Source of the DNA: Arthrobacter sp.
GTDB taxonomy: Bacteria > Actinomycetota > Actinomycetes > Actinomycetales > Micrococcaceae
Assembly (NCBI GenBank): GCA_031277795.1
Contig: JAITLQ010000011.1
Span: 1 to 64,000 of the forward strand
Length of the DNA stretch: 64,000 nucleotides
Reading direction: 5' to 3'
Made by a program: the position numbers and the translations under genes. The notes under the pieces were generated by a model. It did not search any database. It was not told where the DNA came from and saw nothing but the letters and a program-made list of their open reading frames with translations. Below, piece by piece: positions 1 through 8,356 of the stretch; position 1 is the stretch's first letter; the number at the start of each line of letters is the position of its first letter.

Positions 1-60
1 AACGGTGTCAACAAACTTGGCACACTATTGAGTTCTCAAACAACGAACACCCCACCAGCT
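1..60 (-). promoter_or_regulatory. rRNA operon leader (antitermination-type region)
   Basis: Read on the minus strand, this stretch contains the element GTTTGAGAACTCAATAGTGT. Together with the bases that follow it closely resembles the leader ahead of 16S rRNA, and parts of rRNA spacers, in actinobacteria, where it takes part in antitermination and pre-rRNA processing. The orientation implies that a 16S rRNA gene lies beyond the left edge and is transcribed leftward. No mature rRNA sequence is inside the window. A spacer between rRNA genes is the alternative, but the promoter-like site just upstream (169-197) favours the leader. Confidence 0.75.
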
Positions 61-168
61 ACCCCCAACACCAACGCATCAGGATCACTACAATGAAGCT
101 TCTTACTCACCAAGAAAACCTTTCCAGGCCCTCACCCCGTTCCCAGGGCGTCTCGGCGACAAGAGAAA

Positions 169-197
169 ACTTTACATGAGATTCACGAGAGCGCCAA
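169..197 (-). promoter_or_regulatory. Probable rRNA operon promoter
   Basis: On the minus strand a TTGGCG -35 (192-197) and a TAAAGT -10 (169-174) are separated by exactly 17 bases. The site is about 125 bases upstream of the conserved rRNA leader element and points at it. The spacing and the -10 fit a housekeeping sigma factor. Between this site and the gene at 404 (198-403) I see no further gene, only the upstream region of the divergent oxygenase. Confidence 0.6.
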
Positions 198-403
198 ATC
201 GGGGGCACCCCCGGGCCGCGACGGGCCGCACGGCCGAACTTCCCCGTGTTTCCGGGCCTTCGGGGCGCTGCCTGACCGATTCGCTGGCCCGTTCTCCGCG
301 GATCCTCAGCGTTTGGTGAGCCAGTTCATAGCCCTCCGCGAAGAAATGGATTTCTGTACTTCACGAATCTTCTTCACCTCGTACCCTCGCTCACCGGGCC
401 CGC

Positions 404-1540
404 ATGCAGTTCACTAGATCCATGAGTGGCTCTCCTCTTCACCGCGCCCCGCGCACCCCTGCTTCTCAGGACGGACTCCACGCGTCACCGCCCGGTGCGC
501 TGCCTTCCGTTCATTGGGAGCGGTGGGCGACGTTGGCCCCGCGCGTGCCGGTGATCAGCGCCCCAATGGCCGGGGCCGCCGGCGGCGCCCTGGCCAGGGC
601 CGTCTCCTCCGCCGGTGCCTTAGGACTCGTGGCCGTGGGGCACGGCGCCGGTGAGGCCTACATCGAGCGCGAGCTCGCCGTGTTCACCGAGCCAGGCTCC
701 GGATCCCCCGCCACGGCACCCCCGGCCCCACCCTGGGGCGTGGGCCTCATGGCCTGGTCCCTCGAGCTGGAGGCCCAGCGCACCCTGCACCGCGTCCTGG
801 AGCACCGACCGCCCGTGATCGCGTTGGCCGCCGGCGATCCCACCACAGGCGCGCGCCTCGCCGCGGCCACCGGAGCGCTCGTGGCCGTGCAAGTGGGTAC
901 CGAGGCCGAGGTGGACGCCGCCTCAGCGAACCCCGACATCGACCTCGTCGTTGTCCGCGGCTCCGAGGGCGGCGGGCACGGCCTCAACGCCGTGGCGACG
1001 CTTCCCCTCCTGCAGTACGCGGCGCAGCGTTGCCTCGCCAAGCCGGTCGCCGCGGCGGGCGGCATCGCCACGTCCGCGGGGCTGGCCGCCATCCTGGCCG
1101 CCGGCGCCCAAGCGGCCTGGATCGGCACGCGCTTCATCCCCTGCGCCGAGTCGCTCGCGGCGCCGGCCCTGCGGGACGCCGTGGCCCGCGCTGGCCTGGA
1201 CGACACCGTCTACACGTCCTTCTTTGATCTGGTCCTGGGTCTGCCGTGGCCCGCCGAGTACGGTGGCCGCGCGCTGCGCAACGCGGCTGTTACCCCGTGG
1301 GAGGGGCGCGAGTCCGAGCTCGTCGAGGCCCTCAACGCGCAGACCCCCGAGGCCCAAGCCCTCCGCGCCGCCGTAACGGCGGCCCGGGGCGCCGGCGACG
1401 CCACCGCCGCCCCGGTGTACGCGGGTCAGTCGGCCGGTCTGGTCCCCTCCACCGCCCCCGGCACGCCGGCCGCCGAGGTCATCGCCGAGCTCGACGGCTT
1501 CAGGTGCCTCCTCCGAGCGGCCTCGGCTCGTTGGTTCTAG
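404..1540 (+). CDS. Nitronate monooxygenase / 2-nitropropane dioxygenase family protein
   Basis: 378 aa, FMN-dependent TIM-barrel oxygenase family that oxidises alkyl nitronates, or in related members acts as an enoyl reductase. The N-terminal strand reads PVISAPMAG followed by a small-residue loop. The phosphate-binding and active-site segment GSEGGGHG lies near residue 190 and carries the histidine usual in the family. AAGGIATSAGL, then GAQAAWIGTRF near residues 225-255, match the FMN-phosphate-binding end of the barrel. The ATG at 404 has no clear Shine-Dalgarno; an in-frame ATG at 422 is an alternative start. The gene is divergent from the rRNA promoter and convergent with the folate cluster. 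Family assignment is good; the substrate is unknown. Confidence 0.85.
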   Translation: MQFTRSMSGSPLHRAPRTPASQDGLHASPPGALPSVHWERWATLAPRVPVISAPMAGAAGGALARAVSSAGALGLVAVGHGAGEAYIERELAVFTEPGSGSPATAPPAPPWGVGLMAWSLELEAQRTLHRVLEHRPPVIALAAGDPTTGARLAAATGALVAVQVGTEAEVDAASANPDIDLVVVRGSEGGGHGLNAVATLPLLQYAAQRCLAKPVAAAGGIATSAGLAAILAAGAQAAWIGTRFIPCAESLAAPALRDAVARAGLDDTVYTSFFDLVLGLPWPAEYGGRALRNAAVTPWEGRESELVEALNAQTPEAQALRAAVTAARGAGDATAAPVYAGQSAGLVPSTAPGTPAAEVIAELDGFRCLLRAASARWF

Positions 1541-1693
1541 GCCGGTTCTCGGCCGCACACGCCAAGCGCCGTCGACCGGGCGCGCTGGTTCCCGCCGCCC
1601 TTGCACCCCCGCAAGACGCGGGCCGGGAGAGCGGTTTTCGTGGCCCCCTTGGTCACGCTGCCCTCTTAATCACGCGGCCCGCCCGATCTTCCT

Positions 1694-1717
1694 GCCCGGC
1701 GACGTCGCCGACCGGGC
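1694..1717. terminator. GC-rich hairpin between convergent genes
   Basis: GCCCGG (1694-1699) and CCGGGC (1712-1717) flank a 14-base perfect palindrome (1697-1710). It lies between two converging genes, ending at 1540 and 1784, and could end transcription from either side. No T-run follows, so it is a terminator by position only. Confidence 0.35.
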
Positions 1718-1783
1718 CCGGCGCGCGTGCTGCGGCAGCGACGGCAGCGACGTCCCACCCACCACCCACGCGGGGCGACACAA

Positions 1784-2680
1784 CTAGTCATCCAGCGCTG
1801 CTAACACGGCGGCCGCCCGCTGGGCGTCGATGTCTCCCCTGCGCACCGCCCGCGCTGTCGCCGCCCGGACCAACGCCGCGTAGCTCGCCGCTTCGTCGCC
1901 ACCAGCGCCCCCGCTCCCCTCGGCGGCCCAGCGGCCCCACGCGCGCACGGCGGACCTCACGCGCCCCGGCTCGGCGGCCACCGCGGAGGCCTTCGCCGCC
2001 CGCGGCCCCGCCATGAGCGCGTTCTCCACGCCCGAACGCAGCAGCGTACCCATGAACCGCGAGGGATCCTCCACCCCCACGGAGGCCAGCGCCTCCCAGG
2101 CGATCGCTTCCACGGCCCCCACCGTCTCCCCCACCAGCTGGAGGGCCGCGGCATAGAGCCCGCGGTCCTCCTCCTCGATCACGACCGGCTCGCCGCCCAT
2201 CTCCACCACGAGCGCTTGAGCCACGGGGAGCATGATCGGATCGGCGCTGACGCCCCAGCTCACGCCCGTCAGCCGCCCCTGATCCAGGCTCGTTCCGGTG
2301 AAGGCCATCGCCGGGTGCAGCGCCAGCGGAATCACCCCGGCCTCGCGCGCCGGCGTCAGCACGTCCACGCCAAAGCGAGCGCTTGTGTGCAGCACCAGCT
2401 GCCCCGCCCTCCACTGCCCCGCCTCGGCGAGACCGGAAACCAAGGGCCCCAACGCGTCGTCGGGCACCGCCAGGAGCACCGCCTCGCAGCGCCGCAGCAC
2501 CTCGGGGATATCGAGCAGCGGCACCCCGGGCAGCATCGCCTCGGCGCGCTCACGCGAGTCCTCCGACACGGCGTGGATCCCCACCACCGCGTGCTCCGCG
2601 CCCCGCAGGGCCGCGCCAAGCACGGGCCCCACCGCTCCGGCTCCGATGATCCCGAATCCAAGTCGCCCTGGCTTGCTCAT
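1784..2680 (-). CDS. Rossmann-fold / DUF2520 protein
   Basis: 298 aa, starting at MSKPGRLGFG. An N-terminal NAD(P)-type Rossmann fold is seen in GFGIIGAGAVGPVLGAAL (residues about 8-25), followed by LLAVPDDALGPLV. The C-terminal half (HPAMAFTG, then a helical part) is the DUF2520 domain, akin to the substrate domain of ketopantoate-reductase-like dehydrogenases. In other actinobacteria it often sits beside pantothenate genes. I chose this start because its ATG overlaps the upstream stop (ATGA, 2677-2680), so it is translationally coupled to the PH-domain gene and is the last gene of the folate cluster. The reaction is not known. Confidence 0.8.
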   Translation of the reverse strand: MSKPGRLGFGIIGAGAVGPVLGAALRGAEHAVVGIHAVSEDSRERAEAMLPGVPLLDIPEVLRRCEAVLLAVPDDALGPLVSGLAEAGQWRAGQLVLHTSARFGVDVLTPAREAGVIPLALHPAMAFTGTSLDQGRLTGVSWGVSADPIMLPVAQALVVEMGGEPVVIEEEDRGLYAAALQLVGETVGAVEAIAWEALASVGVEDPSRFMGTLLRSGVENALMAGPRAAKASAVAAEPGRVRSAVRAWGRWAAEGSGGAGGDEAASYAALVRAATARAVRRGDIDAQRAAAVLAALDD

Positions 2681-4479
2681 CCCTCTCCCGCCGTCCCTTC
2701 TCCGCCGCGCGTGTGCCCGGCGCCACGCGCGTTCTCGCCTCCGCGCGGGTTCTCGCCGCCGCCCGCCTCGGCGAGCCAATGATTCCGATCCAAGCTGGCC
2801 GCGGCCTGCGCCGCCCTGCGGACCTGGCCGTCCAACAACGCCCCGGCCGTCCCCGCGCCCACGTTGGGCACCACGGTGCTCACGGGCCCACGCGTGGTAG
2901 CCAGCCGCACGCTGGCCACACCGAGCGAACGCGCCAGCCAGCCCTGCGTGGCCCGCATGCCCTGCGTGCGCTCGTGCGGCACCAGGACGAGCGAGCGCCC
3001 CAGCCGCCCCGTGCGCAGCATCAGCACGGTCCGCGTCAGCGCGAAGCCCTGCCGGCGCCACGCCCAGGGCGAGAGCACCCGGGCAGCCGGCGGCGAACAC
3101 TCGAAGTCCTCGCGCGAGGAACCATCAAGGCCCTCGCGCAGCAGCGCCGCCGGGTCCTCCGTGCCTGGATCCGGGATGAGCAGCGCCAGCACGGCGGCCG
3201 CCTCGGCGAGCGTTCCCACGGGAAGCATCGTGGAGCGTCCGGAGCCTTCGCCCGACTCCGCCTTGCCGTAGCCCGCGATGTTCGCGTGGACGCTCACCCA
3301 CCCGAAGGGACGCCACAGCCACGGGCGCCGCAACTGCACCGCCTGCACGCGCCCGGGCGGCACCGTGCGGTGTGTGCTGTTCGTGAGCCCTTGCCGGAGG
3401 CGCAGGCCGTCCGCCGAGATGCCGGCCCTGAAGCCGAAGTCGCTGTTGAAGGAGCCCCACAGCCCGGCCACGCCAGCCAACGCCAGGGGGATCAGGCCCA
3501 GCACACCGGCGCCCCAGCCCGCCAGGCTCAGCCCCACGCCGATCGCCGCGAGCGGCGGCAGCAGCCATGGGCCCACCTTGAGCAGCAACGAGGCGATGAG
3601 CCGCCCCGTGGGCACCTGCACCACCACCCGCTCGTCCTCGGTGCCACCGCTCAGACGGCCGGCCGGGTCATGCCCGGCGAAATCCTCGGCGGCCCGCCTG
3701 GCCCACTCGGCGGCGGCGCCCTGCGGCGCCCGGTTCGCCGGGGACCCCGCGCCCGTGCCGGGCACAGGACCGCTGGGCAAGACGACGTCGGGCAGGGCGC
3801 CGGGCACGGCGGCGTCGGGCATCGGGTTCACGTCGTGTCCCCTGCCCGACGGCGCGTGCTCGCCTCCCGGCCCCGCCACAGGCGGGGCCGGGGCCGGGTC
3901 GGCGTTCGCCGCCCGCCCGCGGGCGCCCGCGGCCAGCGCCAGGATGTCGATGCGCAAGGCCTCGGCGTCGGCGGCCTTGAGGAACTCGAGCTTCAAGGCC
4001 GACTCGCCGCCGTCCGCCACCTCGAAACGCAGCTCGGAGAGGCCAAGCAGGCGGGGAAGCAAGGGGCGGGCGATGTCCACGGCCTGGACACGATCCAACC
4101 GCGCCTCGCGTTCCTGCTTCATGATGACGCCGCGGCGCAGCTGCACGTGGCGATCGGTGACGCGGTAGCTCATGAAGCGCCACTGCACCCAGAAGATCCC
4201 CACCACCAGCGCCAAGACACCGACGGCGACGCCGGCGATGAGCGGCACGGCCGAGCGCACGTCCGTCAGGCCGTCCGGGCCGAACAGGCCCTCGAGCCAC
4301 TGCCGGCCGGCGGCAAAGAACACCACGACGATCGCGAGCCAGCCGCGCACGTACGGCGTGGCCGGGTGCACGCGCCGCCATGGGGCCTCGGCTCCCTGCG
4401 CCTCTTCGCGAGGCGGCTGAGGCGGCCGCGGCGGCGCTGGTTGCCGCGGCTGCGGTGGCTCCTGGGCTGCCGCGCTCAC
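2677..4479 (-). CDS. Large membrane protein with bacterial PH (DUF304/YdbT-like) domains
   Basis: 600 aa. A proline-rich N-terminus is followed by two membrane helices (about residues 47-66 and 78-100) and then a bPH2 domain starting at YRVTDRHVQLRRGV. A long low-complexity Ala/Pro/Gly linker follows, then another hydrophobic pair (about 300-345), and further PH-like units (FRAGISADGLRLRQGL; FALTRTVLMLRTGRLGR). This is the architecture of YdbT-type proteins, which occur beside a smaller YdbS partner, here the next gene upstream (4476-4985), with overlapping stop and start. The two probably form one membrane complex. YdbS/YdbT have been linked to resistance to bacteriocin-like compounds in Bacillus; the role here is unknown. 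Confidence 0.8.
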   Translation of the reverse strand: MSAAAQEPPQPRQPAPPRPPQPPREEAQGAEAPWRRVHPATPYVRGWLAIVVVFFAAGRQWLEGLFGPDGLTDVRSAVPLIAGVAVGVLALVVGIFWVQWRFMSYRVTDRHVQLRRGVIMKQEREARLDRVQAVDIARPLLPRLLGLSELRFEVADGGESALKLEFLKAADAEALRIDILALAAGARGRAANADPAPAPPVAGPGGEHAPSGRGHDVNPMPDAAVPGALPDVVLPSGPVPGTGAGSPANRAPQGAAAEWARRAAEDFAGHDPAGRLSGGTEDERVVVQVPTGRLIASLLLKVGPWLLPPLAAIGVGLSLAGWGAGVLGLIPLALAGVAGLWGSFNSDFGFRAGISADGLRLRQGLTNSTHRTVPPGRVQAVQLRRPWLWRPFGWVSVHANIAGYGKAESGEGSGRSTMLPVGTLAEAAAVLALLIPDPGTEDPAALLREGLDGSSREDFECSPPAARVLSPWAWRRQGFALTRTVLMLRTGRLGRSLVLVPHERTQGMRATQGWLARSLGVASVRLATTRGPVSTVVPNVGAGTAGALLDGQVRRAAQAAASLDRNHWLAEAGGGENPRGGENARGAGHTRGGEGTAGEG

Positions 4480-4985
4480 AGCCCGGCCAGCCTCTCCTCA
4501 CCGCGGCGCGCGAGCTCGTCCTTGAGCCGATCGCCGTCGGTCCGCAGCAGCCCGTCGATCTGCGGGTGGGCGTCCGGAGAGGCCGTGTGCACCTGGAGCA
4601 CACACAGGCCAAAGCCGCGCAGGAGCGGGCCGGCCTTCACGTCCACGTACTGGATGCGGCCGTAGGGAATGACCTCGCTGCTGTGGAAGAGGACGCCGCG
4701 CGCCACGCACACGTCGTCCGCCCGCAAGGCGTAACGCATGTTCCTGACCCGGAAGGGAATGATGATGGCCTCGATGATCCCCCAGAGGACCACGGCGGCG
4801 CCGAGCACCCAGCTGATCCACGCAGGGAAACCGGGCCACACGCCCGCGCCCTTCAGGACCAGCGGGAGGGCGAGGACGGCCAGGAACACGGCCACGGTGA
4901 TGGCGTTGGAGATCTCCTGGACCGCCACCAGCTTGGGAGACACCCGCCGGAAGTCTCCCGGCGGGTCAATGAGCTCCTTCGACAC
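4476..4985 (-). CDS. Small PH-domain membrane protein (YdbS-like)
   Basis: About 169 aa. Two membrane helices (EISNAITVAVFLAVLALPLV and the stretch ending IEAIIIPF) are followed by one bacterial PH domain (MRYALRADDVCVARGVLF, IPYGRIQYVDVKAGPLLR). I start it at the GTG at 4985, because a GAGG-type Shine-Dalgarno lies just upstream and the frame before it reads as low-complexity Arg-rich sequence. That start overlaps the end of the DUF3180 gene by 20 bases. It is coupled to the larger PH protein downstream (ATGA), which supports a two-protein membrane complex. Confidence 0.75.
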   Translation of the reverse strand: MSKELIDPPGDFRRVSPKLVAVQEISNAITVAVFLAVLALPLVLKGAGVWPGFPAWISWVLGAAVVLWGIIEAIIIPFRVRNMRYALRADDVCVARGVLFHSSEVIPYGRIQYVDVKAGPLLRGFGLCVLQVHTASPDAHPQIDGLLRTDGDRLKDELARRGEERLAGL

Positions 4986-5454
4986 CCTCTGCCCCCTCGC
5001 CTCCCCCTTGGCCGGAGGAGTCCTCCGGCGGGATCTTGCACCATGCCTGCACCACAAAGCCCACGATCACCAGCACCACGCCGCCGATCACCTGGATCAG
5101 CGCGGCCCAGCTTGCCCCGGAGCCGAAGCCGCCGCCGGCCACGAGGTCGACGAGCACGCCAGCGTGCCAGCCACCCAGGGCGGCGCCGGCGTAGGCGGCC
5201 GCTTGCGCCAGCAGCAACACCCTGAACGCCACGAGCGGGGAGAGGGCGCGTTTGGCCGTGCGATTGCGCGTGCGGTAGACCCGCACGCCGCCGATCACGA
5301 CGCCGGCGGCGACCGCCAGGAGGGTCACGAGCGAGACCCAGTGCATCACCGGCACCGGCCAACCACGCGCGGCGGCGAGCATCGAGGTGATGTCTCCCAG
5401 CAGCCCCGCCACCACGGCGAGGATGGCGAGGAAGAGCAGGCGCAGCTGGCTCAT
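4966..5454 (-). CDS. DUF3180 membrane protein
   Basis: 162 aa with four evident hydrophobic segments: residues 4-20, 35-55, about 75-95 and about 120-140. A charged link RTRNRTAKRALSPL sits after the second, and the C-terminus is acidic and glycine-rich. This matches the actinobacterial DUF3180 family, nearly always found directly after folK. Its ATG overlaps the folK stop (5451-5454). No function is established; it may have a role at the membrane with the PH-domain proteins that follow. Confidence 0.75.
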   Translation of the reverse strand: MSQLRLLFLAILAVVAGLLGDITSMLAAARGWPVPVMHWVSLVTLLAVAAGVVIGGVRVYRTRNRTAKRALSPLVAFRVLLLAQAAAYAGAALGGWHAGVLVDLVAGGGFGSGASWAALIQVIGGVVLVIVGFVVQAWCKIPPEDSSGQGGGEGAEGVEGAH

Positions 5455-6071
5455 GCCTGCTCCGCCCCCGGCTCCCCGGCGGCCGCAGCGGCACCGGCAC
5501 CGGCCGGTGCCTCGCCCGCCGCGGCCTCGCCCACCGCGGCCGGCTGGTACGCGCGCACGCTCGGGGCATCCGCGGCAAGCTCCGCCAGCTCAAACACGCT
5601 CTTGCCGCCCACAAACGCCCCCGGATCCATCCAGGACCACGGCACCAGGACAAAGCCCCGCTCGGCCGCGCGCGGGTGCGGGAGCGTGAGCTCCTTGTCC
5701 TCGCTGCGCAGCGAGCCGAAGGTGATGATGTCGATGTCCAGGGTCCGGGGACCCCAGCGCACGATCCGCTCGCGGTGGTGCGTCTGCTCCACCTCGTGCG
5801 CCAGCGCCAGCAGCCGCAGGGGCGCCAGGGTGGTGTGCACCTCGATGATCTGGTTGAGGTAGTCCGGCTGATCGGCCGGGCCGCCCACGGGCGCCGTCAC
5901 GACGCGCGGGGACTCGGCCACGACGTCCACGCCGTCCGCCGCGCCCAGCTGGGCGATCGCGGCGCCCAGGGTGTCGGCCGAGGCGCCCAGGTTCGAGCCC
6001 AGGGCCAGCACAGCGATGACGGGACGGGACGGAGCCGCCTCCAGCTCCTCGCGGGTGGCCGCCGCGCTCAT
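5451..6071 (-). CDS. folK: 2-amino-4-hydroxy-6-hydroxymethyldihydropteridine pyrophosphokinase
   Basis: 206 aa. It transfers pyrophosphate from ATP to 6-hydroxymethyl-7,8-dihydropterin, the step before dihydropteroate synthase in folate synthesis. Seen: ALGSNLGAS near the N-terminus, the pterin/ATP residues in QPDYLNQIIEVHTTL, the metal-binding GPRTLDIDII, and LPHPRAAERGFVL. An Ala/Gly-rich C-terminal tail of about 35 residues follows the domain and looks disordered. The ATG start overlaps the folB stop (6068-6071), so folB and folK are coupled. Confidence 0.95.
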   Translation of the reverse strand: MSAAATREELEAAPSRPVIAVLALGSNLGASADTLGAAIAQLGAADGVDVVAESPRVVTAPVGGPADQPDYLNQIIEVHTTLAPLRLLALAHEVEQTHHRERIVRWGPRTLDIDIITFGSLRSEDKELTLPHPRAAERGFVLVPWSWMDPGAFVGGKSVFELAELAADAPSVRAYQPAAVGEAAAGEAPAGAGAAAAAGEPGAEQA

Positions 6072-6445
6072 GCCCGCTCCCGGTAGATGGTGATGACCAC
6101 GTCGTCGAAGGGCACCGGGATGGGCGCCTGCGGCTTGTGCACGCTCACGCTCACGGCCGCCGGGGAGAACTCGGAGAGCACGCGCTCGGCGATGACGCCG
6201 GCCAGCTTCTCGATGAGGTCGTACGGGCCGGCCTCGATTTCCTGCACCACGGCCTGCGCCAGCGCGCCGTAGTCGATCGTGTCCCGCAGGTCATCGCTCG
6301 CCGCCGCCAGATGCGTTGAGGTGTGCAGCGTCAGGTCCACCCTAAACGTCTGCCCGTCGCGCTTCTCGTGCTCGAAGACGCCGTGGTAGCCCGTGGCCGT
6401 GATCCCGGTGACCGTGATCGTGTCGTGCAAGGGGGTGGCGCTCAC
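6068..6445 (-). CDS. folB: Dihydroneopterin aldolase
   Basis: About 125 aa from a GTG at 6445. It cleaves 7,8-dihydroneopterin to 6-hydroxymethyl-dihydropterin and glycolaldehyde in the cytoplasm. Seen: ITVTGITATGYHGVFEHEK (with the GYHGV motif), DTIDYGALAQ, YDLIEKLAGVIAE and VHKPQAPIPVPFDDV, all typical of FolB, at normal length for the family. The GTG is chosen because it overlaps the folP stop as GTGA (6442-6445); an earlier in-frame GTG at 6466 would add only low-complexity residues. Confidence 0.93.
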   Translation of the reverse strand: MSATPLHDTITVTGITATGYHGVFEHEKRDGQTFRVDLTLHTSTHLAAASDDLRDTIDYGALAQAVVQEIEAGPYDLIEKLAGVIAERVLSEFSPAAVSVSVHKPQAPIPVPFDDVVITIYRERA

Positions 6446-7356
6446 GCCTTGCCTCCCTTGGCCCACGCCGAGGCAACGCGGACCGCGTCACGCGACGCGG
6501 CGACGTCGTGCACCCGCACGGCCCACGCGCCTTCCCTGGCCCCGAGCGCCGTGGTGGCCGCCGTGGCGGCGTCGCGATCGAGCGGCTCGCTGGGCAGGCC
6601 CTGGTCCTGCAGCAGCGAACCCAGGAAGCGCTTGCGCGAGGTGCCCACGAGCAGGCGGTGGCCCAGCGAGGCGAAGTGCTCGGTGGCGCCGAGCAGCTCC
6701 CAGTTCTGGGCCGCGTTCTTGGCAAAACCCACGCCGGGATCCAGGATGATCTGCTCCGGCTTCACGCCGGCGGCGACGAAGCGATCGCGCAGTTCGATTA
6801 GCTCCGCCGTCACGTCCGCCACGGTGTCCGCGTAGTCGGTGAGGGAGTCCATGCTCTGCTGATCGCCGCGACGGTGCATGAGCACGTAGGGGACGCCGGT
6901 TTCGGCGATGAGAGCCGGCATCCCGGCTTCGTGCGTGAGCCCGGAGACGTCGTTGATGAGGTGGGCGCCGGCCTTGATGCAGGCGCGCGCCGTTTCCACG
7001 TGCGTGGTGTCGACCGAGACCACGGCGCCGGTCGCCACCAGCGCCGTGACCACGGGGAGCACGCGTGCGAGCTCCTCCTTCTGCGGCACGAAGTCGGCGC
7101 CGGGACGCGTGGACTCACCGCCCACATCGATGATGTCGGCGCCGGCCTTGACCAACGCCAGGCCGTGGTTGATGGCGTCATCCACGTTCAGGTAGCGGCC
7201 GCCGTCTGAGAAGGAATCCGCCGTGACGTTGAGGATGCCCATGACCAGGGTGCGGTCCTGCGGCAGCTCGTTCCACGCCGCACGCAGCGGACGCGTGCGG
7301 ATGACGGGGATGGGGAAAGTGTTGGGACCGGTGCCGGGGGTGGCGGCGAGGCTCAT
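6442..7356 (-). CDS. folP: Dihydropteroate synthase
   Basis: 304 aa TIM-barrel enzyme that joins 6-hydroxymethyl-dihydropterin pyrophosphate to p-aminobenzoate; it is the sulfonamide target. Signature segments are present: GILNVTADSFSDGG, DVGGESTRPGA, NDVSGL, DPGVGFAKN and GTSRKRFLG. The start ATG is preceded by AAAGGAAG. It sits 58 bases after folE on the same strand and is coupled to folB. Confidence 0.96.
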   Translation of the reverse strand: MSLAATPGTGPNTFPIPVIRTRPLRAAWNELPQDRTLVMGILNVTADSFSDGGRYLNVDDAINHGLALVKAGADIIDVGGESTRPGADFVPQKEELARVLPVVTALVATGAVVSVDTTHVETARACIKAGAHLINDVSGLTHEAGMPALIAETGVPYVLMHRRGDQQSMDSLTDYADTVADVTAELIELRDRFVAAGVKPEQIILDPGVGFAKNAAQNWELLGATEHFASLGHRLLVGTSRKRFLGSLLQDQGLPSEPLDRDAATAATTALGAREGAWAVRVHDVAASRDAVRVASAWAKGGKA

Positions 7357-7414
7357 GGCTTCCTTTCGGTTTCTCGGGATCTGAGGAAGGCTGCTGTGAC
7401 GGAAGAGGGGCGGG

Positions 7415-8035
7415 CTATCGGCCCAGGATGAGGCTCATGGCCTCCGCGCGCGTGGCCGGTTCGCGCAGCTGGCCGCGCACGGCCGAGGTGGTGGTCGTGG
7501 AACCCGGCTTTCGCACGCCGCGCATCGACATGCACAGGTGCTCGGCCTCCACCACCACAATGGAGCCGCGCGGGCCCAGGTTCTCCTCCAGCGCCTCGGC
7601 GATCTGCGTGGTGAGGCGCTCCTGCACCTGCGGGCGGCGCGCGTAGAGGTCAACGAGACGGGCCAGCTTGGACAGGCCCGTGACCTTGCCGGAATCGCCC
7701 GGGATGTAGCCGACATGGGCGCGGCCGTGGAAGGGCACCAGGTGGTGCTCGCACGTGGAGTAGAACGGGATGTCCTTCACGAGCACCAGTTCCTGGTGGT
7801 CGATGTCGAACGTGGTGGAGAGCAGCTCCGCCGGGTCCTGATGTAGGCCGGCGAACACCTCGGCGTAGGCCTTGGCCACGCGCGCGGGCGTCTCCAGGAG
7901 GCCGTCGCGGTCCGGATCCTCGCCCACCGCCAGCAGGATCTCCCGCACGGCCGCGGCGATGCGCGGCTGATCGATGTTGGGGTCGATCAGCGTGCTCGAG
8001 GGGATGGTCTCGAAATCATCGTGGGAGGTGCTCAC
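7415..8035 (-). CDS. folE: GTP cyclohydrolase I
   Basis: 206 aa. It converts GTP to 7,8-dihydroneopterin triphosphate, the first step of pterin/folate synthesis. Seen: [16 protein letters not shown], the zinc and active-site segment [40 protein letters not shown] and [13 protein letters not shown] with the second zinc-binding Cys. The start is a GTG at 8035. A TAGGAT box ends seven bases before it, so the message may be leaderless, although AGGA inside the same box could instead serve as a weak ribosome site. Confidence 0.96.
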   Translation of the reverse strand: MSTSHDDFETIPSSTLIDPNIDQPRIAAAVREILLAVGEDPDRDGLLETPARVAKAYAEVFAGLHQDPAELLSTTFDIDHQELVLVKDIPFYSTCEHHLVPFHGRAHVGYIPGDSGKVTGLSKLARLVDLYARRPQVQERLTTQIAEALEENLGPRGSIVVVEAEHLCMSMRGVRKPGSTTTTSAVRGQLREPATRAEAMSLILGR

Positions 8036-8042
8036 GCTGTCG

Positions 8043-8048
8043 ATCCTA
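8043..8048 (-). promoter_or_regulatory. folE -10 box; possible leaderless start
   Basis: TAGGAT on the minus strand is separated by seven bases from the folE GTG. That spacing would put the transcript start on the start codon, as in the leaderless mRNAs common in actinobacteria. No good -35 is visible 17-18 bases further up. Confidence 0.45.
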
Positions 8049-8140
8049 CGGCGTGGGTCCGCCGGGTGGTCCGGGTTGCGCCGTGAGACGAACGCCAGAC
8101 ACCCGGCCCGGCCACGCCCCGTCGTGCCTCCGCGACCTCC

Positions 8141-8213
8141 GCGCTTTGAGGCAAGGAATGCGCTTTGAGGCGCAATGTGTGCGCCTCACAGCGCGGAACC
8201 AGCCTCAAAGCTC
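8141..8213. repeat. Four-copy 12-mer array with two-fold symmetry upstream of folE
   Basis: GCGCTTTGAGGC occurs exactly at 8141-8152 and 8160-8171. It is followed on the opposite strand by GCCTCACAGCGC (8183-8194) and GCCTCAAAGCTC (8202-8213), each one mismatch from the inverse. Copies within each half are 19 bases apart and the halves are separated by 11 bases, so the 73-base unit can form a long interrupted hairpin or bind a multimeric protein. It lies about 95-170 bases upstream of the folE -10 box in the 320-base gap between ftsH and folE. Confidence 0.6.
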
Positions 8214-8309
8214 GACGCCGCGTGGCTGGCCCGGCCCGCGCCGGATCCGGAGCGCGCGGCGCGCCCCGTCCCGCGCGCGCCGCGCCCCGCACCGCCCCGG
8301 GCACGGCAC

Positions 8310-8342
8310 GACGCCGCCCGCCCCGGTGGGGCGGACGGCGTC
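8310..8342 (-). terminator. Terminator hairpin after ftsH
   Basis: A 15-base stem with one mismatch (8310-8324 with 8328-8342) and a three-base loop, starting 15 bases after the ftsH stop. It is very GC-rich and has no T-run, as is usual in this genome. Confidence 0.6.
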
Positions 8343-8356
8343 GCGTTCAGTGATGA

